Source: Pseudidiomarina terrestris
GTDB lineage: Bacteria > Pseudomonadota > Gammaproteobacteria > Enterobacterales > Alteromonadaceae
Assembly (NCBI RefSeq): GCF_030466405.1
Contig: NZ_JAGGJF010000003.1
Location: 1 to 64,000 of the forward strand
DNA: 64,000 nt
Reading direction: 5' to 3'
In this document: positions 60,845 to 64,000 of the stretch, one piece after another
Layout: each line of letters begins with the position of its first letter
Numbering within the stretch: position 1 is the first letter of the stretch
The notes under the pieces: model-generated
Told to the model about the DNA's origin: nothing
The model's database searches: none
What the model saw: the letters and a program-made list of their open reading frames with translations, nothing else
Program-made: the position numbers and the translations under genes

Positions 60845-63511
60845 TTAGCAGGGGTTTGCTGCGCCCCGGCGTGAGTAGAACCACCAGGTCATTAGCGTAC
60901 AGACCGCGTAGAATCCGATAAAGGCATACAACGCACCTGACACACTACCGGTAAGTGCGATTGACGTGCCGTAGGACTTCGGAATGAAGAAGCCACCATA
61001 GGCTGCAAAGGCTGAGATGAAGCCAATTACCGCAGCAGACTCTTTATTACCTTCTTTGACAGCTTTTTCAGTATCGCCGTGCACGCGTTTGCGCTGGTTC
61101 AGGAAGATAACTGGAACCATACGGAAGGTGGAGCCGTTGCCAATACCTGTTGCAATAAACAGGATTAAGAACGAGACAAAGAAGCCGACAAAACTTCCGG
61201 CGCTCTCACCTAATGGCAGGAAGTAGATGACGCCCATGACGCCAGCGATCATCAGTAAGAAGTTCCAGAAGGTCACTCGGGCGCCACCCAGTTTATCCGC
61301 CAGAATGCCACCGAAGGGACGCGATAGCGCACCGACCAGAGGCCCAAGGAAGGCGTACTTGGTTGGGTCAACGTCGGGGAACAGCATTCCTGAAAGTAAC
61401 GGAAAGCCTGCGGCGAAGCCGATAAAGCTGCCGAAAGTTCCCAGATACAAAATACTCATGATCCAGTTGTGCGAGCGCTTAAAAATGACCGCCTGATCGC
61501 TAAAGGATGCTTTGGCAGACGAAATATCATTCATGCCAAACCATGCAGCAATCGCTGCGATAACGATGAAAGGTACCCAGATGAACGCGGCATTTTGTAA
61601 CCAAAGCTCAGTGCCTGCCTGGGCGCCTTGCTGCACCACCAACGGGTCGCCACCAAGGGGACCAAACACGCTGGCGGCAATGACCAGAGGGGCTAGCAGT
61701 TGCATGCCAGATACACCCAGATTGCCCAGCCCCGCATTCATGCCCAGAGCTGCACCTTTTTCTTTCTGTGGGTAGAAGAAACTGATGTTGGCCATGGAAC
61801 TCGAGAAGTTACCGCCACCGAAGCCACACAACAGTGCCAGTATCAGCATGATGATGTAGGGAGTATCCGGACTTTGCACGGCAAAGCCAATCCAGATACA
61901 AGGTATCAGCAGTGACGCGGTGGACAACGCCGTCCAGCGCCGGCCGCCAAAGATCGGCACCATGAAACTGTAGAAGATCCTCAGCGTGGCGCCCGATAGC
62001 GCCGGTAGTGCCGCCAGCCAAAAGAGCTGATTGGATGAATAGGTAAAGCCAAGTTGCGGCATTTTTACCACCAAAATACTCCAGATGGTCCAGACAGCGA
62101 AGGCCAGGAATAAATTAGGAATCGAAATCCACAAATTACGGCTGGCGATTTTCTTGCCTTTGCTTTCCCAGAAGTCTTTATCTTCGGGACGCCAGTCATC
62201 AAGGGTGTAGTAGTCGGGCGTTGAAAATTCAGGCAAGTCGGTCTGTTCCACATCGCCACGGAATTCGATACGTTCTGCACGGCGTATAGAAAAGTGCATC
62301 CACAGTAGCGAAATAATGGTGATGCCAAACAGCAACATAAACACACTTTGCCAAACGCCAATTACGTCGTTGAGCATACCGAAGGTCAGCGGCAGCAAGA
62401 AACCACCCAGGCCGCCGATCATACCGACAACACCGCCTACCGCACCGACGCTTTTCGGGTAATAAACCGGAATGTGTTTAAACACCGCGGCTTTACCCAG
62501 TGACATAAAAAAGCCCAGCACAAAGGTGAGGAGTACAAAGGCAACCAATGTGACTTCAAACTGGAAGCGGATCGGGCCGTGAACACCTTCGACAATGTAC
62601 TCGGTTGGCGGATAGCTCAGCATAAAGGTACAAATTGCCGAGGCGATAAAGGTCCAGTACATCACCCGGCGAGCGCCGTATTTGTCCGACATCCAACCGC
62701 CAAGTACACGGAAGAGCGAGGCTGGTATGGTGTAGAGGGCAGCGATCAGGCCGGCTTCTGTGATGCTGAGATCGTAGACTTCCATCAAATAATGGGGCAG
62801 CCAAAGAGCCAATGCCACGAAAGCACCAAAAACAAAGAAGTAGTACAGACTAAAGCGCCAGACCCGCAACTCGGCTAGCGGCGCCATTTGCTCCAGGAAG
62901 GTTTTCGGCGCCTGCGCGCGACGTTGCTGAGTCAGCGGATCCTCTTTGGCGAGTACGATAAAGGCTATGCCCATAATACCTATAACGGTGGCATAGACTT
63001 GCGCCGCACCCTGCCAACCCAAGGCCACCAGCAAAAAAGGCGCGCCAAAGTTGGTTACGGCTGAGCCAACGTTACCCGCGCCAAAAATTCCCAGTGCGGT
63101 ACCTTGCTGCTTGCTGTCAAACCAGGCAGAGGTATAGGTGACACCAACGATAAAGGCACCACCGGCCAGGCCGACACCCAGAGCACCCACCAGCAGCATG
63201 GCGTAACTGTTGGCAAAGGTCAGCAAGTAAACACAGAGAGCGGTGGTGAGCATGAGCACACCAAAAACCCAGCGACCGCCGAGTCGATCGGTCCAGATGC
63301 CGAGGAACAGGCGACTAATGGAACCGGTCAGGATGGGCGTTGCCATCAACAGCCCCAGCTGTGTATCCGTAAGAGCAAAATCCTCTTTTATCTGAATACC
63401 GATAATGGAAAAAATGGTCCACACTGCAAAGCACAGGGTGAACGCAAAGGTTGAGAGTCCGAGCGCGCGGTAGCGGTCGAACTTACTCACTTGCGATTGT
63501 GGTGTAGGCAT
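60845..63511 (-). CDS. narK: Fused nitrate/nitrite transporter NarK1-NarK2
   Basis: 888 residues from 63511 (GGAG 7 bases upstream). Two MFS units of 12 helices each joined by a ~50-residue linker with an acidic stretch (~415-465). The N half (NarK1-like, nitrate/proton symport) has the signature GLAGGAFIVGVTYTSAWF; the C half (NarK2-like, nitrate/nitrite antiport) has GGGNFSSSMANISFFYPQKEKG and GIGNGSTFRMVPVIF. Such fusions are known from Paracoccus and other denitrifiers. It is 13 kb from the end of the narGHJI operon. Confidence 0.95.
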   Translation of the reverse strand: MPTPQSQVSKFDRYRALGLSTFAFTLCFAVWTIFSIIGIQIKEDFALTDTQLGLLMATPILTGSISRLFLGIWTDRLGGRWVFGVLMLTTALCVYLLTFANSYAMLLVGALGVGLAGGAFIVGVTYTSAWFDSKQQGTALGIFGAGNVGSAVTNFGAPFLLVALGWQGAAQVYATVIGIMGIAFIVLAKEDPLTQQRRAQAPKTFLEQMAPLAELRVWRFSLYYFFVFGAFVALALWLPHYLMEVYDLSITEAGLIAALYTIPASLFRVLGGWMSDKYGARRVMYWTFIASAICTFMLSYPPTEYIVEGVHGPIRFQFEVTLVAFVLLTFVLGFFMSLGKAAVFKHIPVYYPKSVGAVGGVVGMIGGLGGFLLPLTFGMLNDVIGVWQSVFMLLFGITIISLLWMHFSIRRAERIEFRGDVEQTDLPEFSTPDYYTLDDWRPEDKDFWESKGKKIASRNLWISIPNLFLAFAVWTIWSILVVKMPQLGFTYSSNQLFWLAALPALSGATLRIFYSFMVPIFGGRRWTALSTASLLIPCIWIGFAVQSPDTPYIIMLILALLCGFGGGNFSSSMANISFFYPQKEKGAALGMNAGLGNLGVSGMQLLAPLVIAASVFGPLGGDPLVVQQGAQAGTELWLQNAAFIWVPFIVIAAIAAWFGMNDISSAKASFSDQAVIFKRSHNWIMSILYLGTFGSFIGFAAGFPLLSGMLFPDVDPTKYAFLGPLVGALSRPFGGILADKLGGARVTFWNFLLMIAGVMGVIYFLPLGESAGSFVGFFVSFLILFIATGIGNGSTFRMVPVIFLNQRKRVHGDTEKAVKEGNKESAAVIGFISAFAAYGGFFIPKSYGTSIALTGSVSGALYAFIGFYAVCTLMTWWFYSRRGAANPC

Positions 63512-63517
63512 AATCAT

Positions 63518-63812
63518 GCTCCTTTGGCACGAGATTCATGTTCTGCCTCAAGTCTACTGAAATAATCGGTCACTGATAGCGGTCAAACTGGCTTTGAATC
63601 AGTCGCTTAACTGCCCTCTACCGCTTTGTGGTTAGGTCTTCGCCCGGGCGCAGGGGCGGCAAAATCAAGGCCATTTACCACCAATGCAGTAGTGGCTTTG
63701 CCAGCAGTAAAGTACAGATGTTTTAAAGAGGTATCTCCAGGAAATCCTACTGGAATTTAGTGGTTCCTGTGGTATAAACATAGATACAAAATGTATGTTT
63801 AATGGTGAGCTC
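63518..63812. promoter_or_regulatory. narK-nnrS divergent control region
   Basis: 295 bases without a gene. At 63676-63691 TACCACC-AA-TGCAGTA is a NarL-like 7-2-7 pair (second half with one mismatch). At 63777-63801 the stretch AACATAGATACA-AAA-TGTATGTT is an imperfect dyad; its minus-strand half AACATACATTT fits the NsrR half-site AAGATGCATTT in 9 of 11 bases. No clear FNR box. Confidence 0.45.
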
Positions 63813-64000
63813 ATGCTGCAAATTACCGACCTGCAAGTAGAAGAAAAAATGTGGCCGCTGCTGCGGCAAGCCTTCCGTCCGATGTTCTTACTCGGCGCCA
63901 CCTTTAGTGCTTTGGCGATGATGCTATGGCTATGGGTACTCAGTGGCTCAATTCAGTTGCCGGTATTTGGTGATGTCATGTTCTGGCACAGTCATGAAAT
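63813..64000 (+). CDS. nnrS: NnrS family protein (5' part only)
   Basis: The first 62 codons, cut by the window end. WPLLRQAFRPMFLLGATFSALAMMLWLWVLSG is the first membrane helix with the RPxFLLG opening of NnrS, and FWHSHE near the edge matches the conserved WHxHE haem/copper-ligand motif. NnrS is a membrane protein tied to NO stress and denitrification. The start follows GGTGAG. Confidence 0.82.
   Translation, partial: MLQITDLQVEEKMWPLLRQAFRPMFLLGATFSALAMMLWLWVLSGSIQLPVFGDVMFWHSHE

Overview
The window looks like a piece of a marine gammaproteobacterial chromosome. It carries the conserved block cyaY / lptM-lysA-dapF-(DUF484)-xerC-yigB-uvrD next to hemCDXY, as in E. coli, and the best overall fit is Alteromonadales, probably Idiomarinaceae. 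The taxon is inferred from gene order and protein similarity recalled from memory, not from a search. Genes are tightly packed, often with 1-20 nt start/stop overlaps, and there is no insertion sequence, phage gene, CRISPR array or tRNA that I can see.

Layout. 1-371: 3' end of a 23S rRNA gene, a 5S rRNA gene and its terminator. 0.4-2.4 kb: DGSG-repeat lipoprotein, cytochrome b561, YceI. 2.4-6.7 kb (minus): cyaY-hemC-hemD-hemX-hemY, with no cyaA between cyaY and hemC. 6.8-13.7 kb (plus): lptM-lysA-dapF-DUF484-xerC-yigB and uvrD behind a LexA-like box. 13.6-20.9 kb: rarD, recQ, a GluR0-type ligand-gated K+ channel, a Vgb-like beta-propeller protein, dgkA, an unknown protein with a possible degenerate P-loop, and an MscS channel. 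20.9-26.4 kb: glutaryl-CoA dehydrogenase, a fused E1 alpha/beta dehydrogenase and a FabD-like acyltransferase, divergent from a LysR regulator.

From 26.4 kb to the end almost everything serves life without oxygen on nitrate. trhP plus a ferredoxin make 5-hydroxyuridine in tRNA without O2. A Moco riboswitch leads moaA-mobA-moaB-moaC-moaD-moaE-modA-modB-modC (cofactor synthesis and molybdate import), and moeA and mogA complete cofactor assembly. narX/narL sense nitrate, narGHJI plus a PpiC-type isomerase form the respiratory nitrate reductase, and a NarK1-NarK2 fusion (plus a second, diverged NarK relative) moves nitrate and nitrite. norZ (quinol NO reductase) and the start of nnrS handle NO. 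nrdG-nrdD make deoxynucleotides, hemN makes haem and ubiT/ubiU-ubiV make ubiquinone, all without O2. No nitrite reductase lies in the window.

Regulatory sites seen by eye tie this half together. FNR-type boxes lie before nrdG, hemN (two), trhP and possibly the 2-oxoacid decarboxylase gene. NarL-type 7-2-7 inverted heptamers lie before narG, the narK-like gene, moaA and in the narK/nnrS gap. Less ordinary items are a Fic gene with an array of TGTCGAT/ATCGACA repeats, a MoaB paralogue that has lost a conserved Asp, a small CxxxCxxC protein placed behind a terminator after norZ, and the E1/FabD-like pair.
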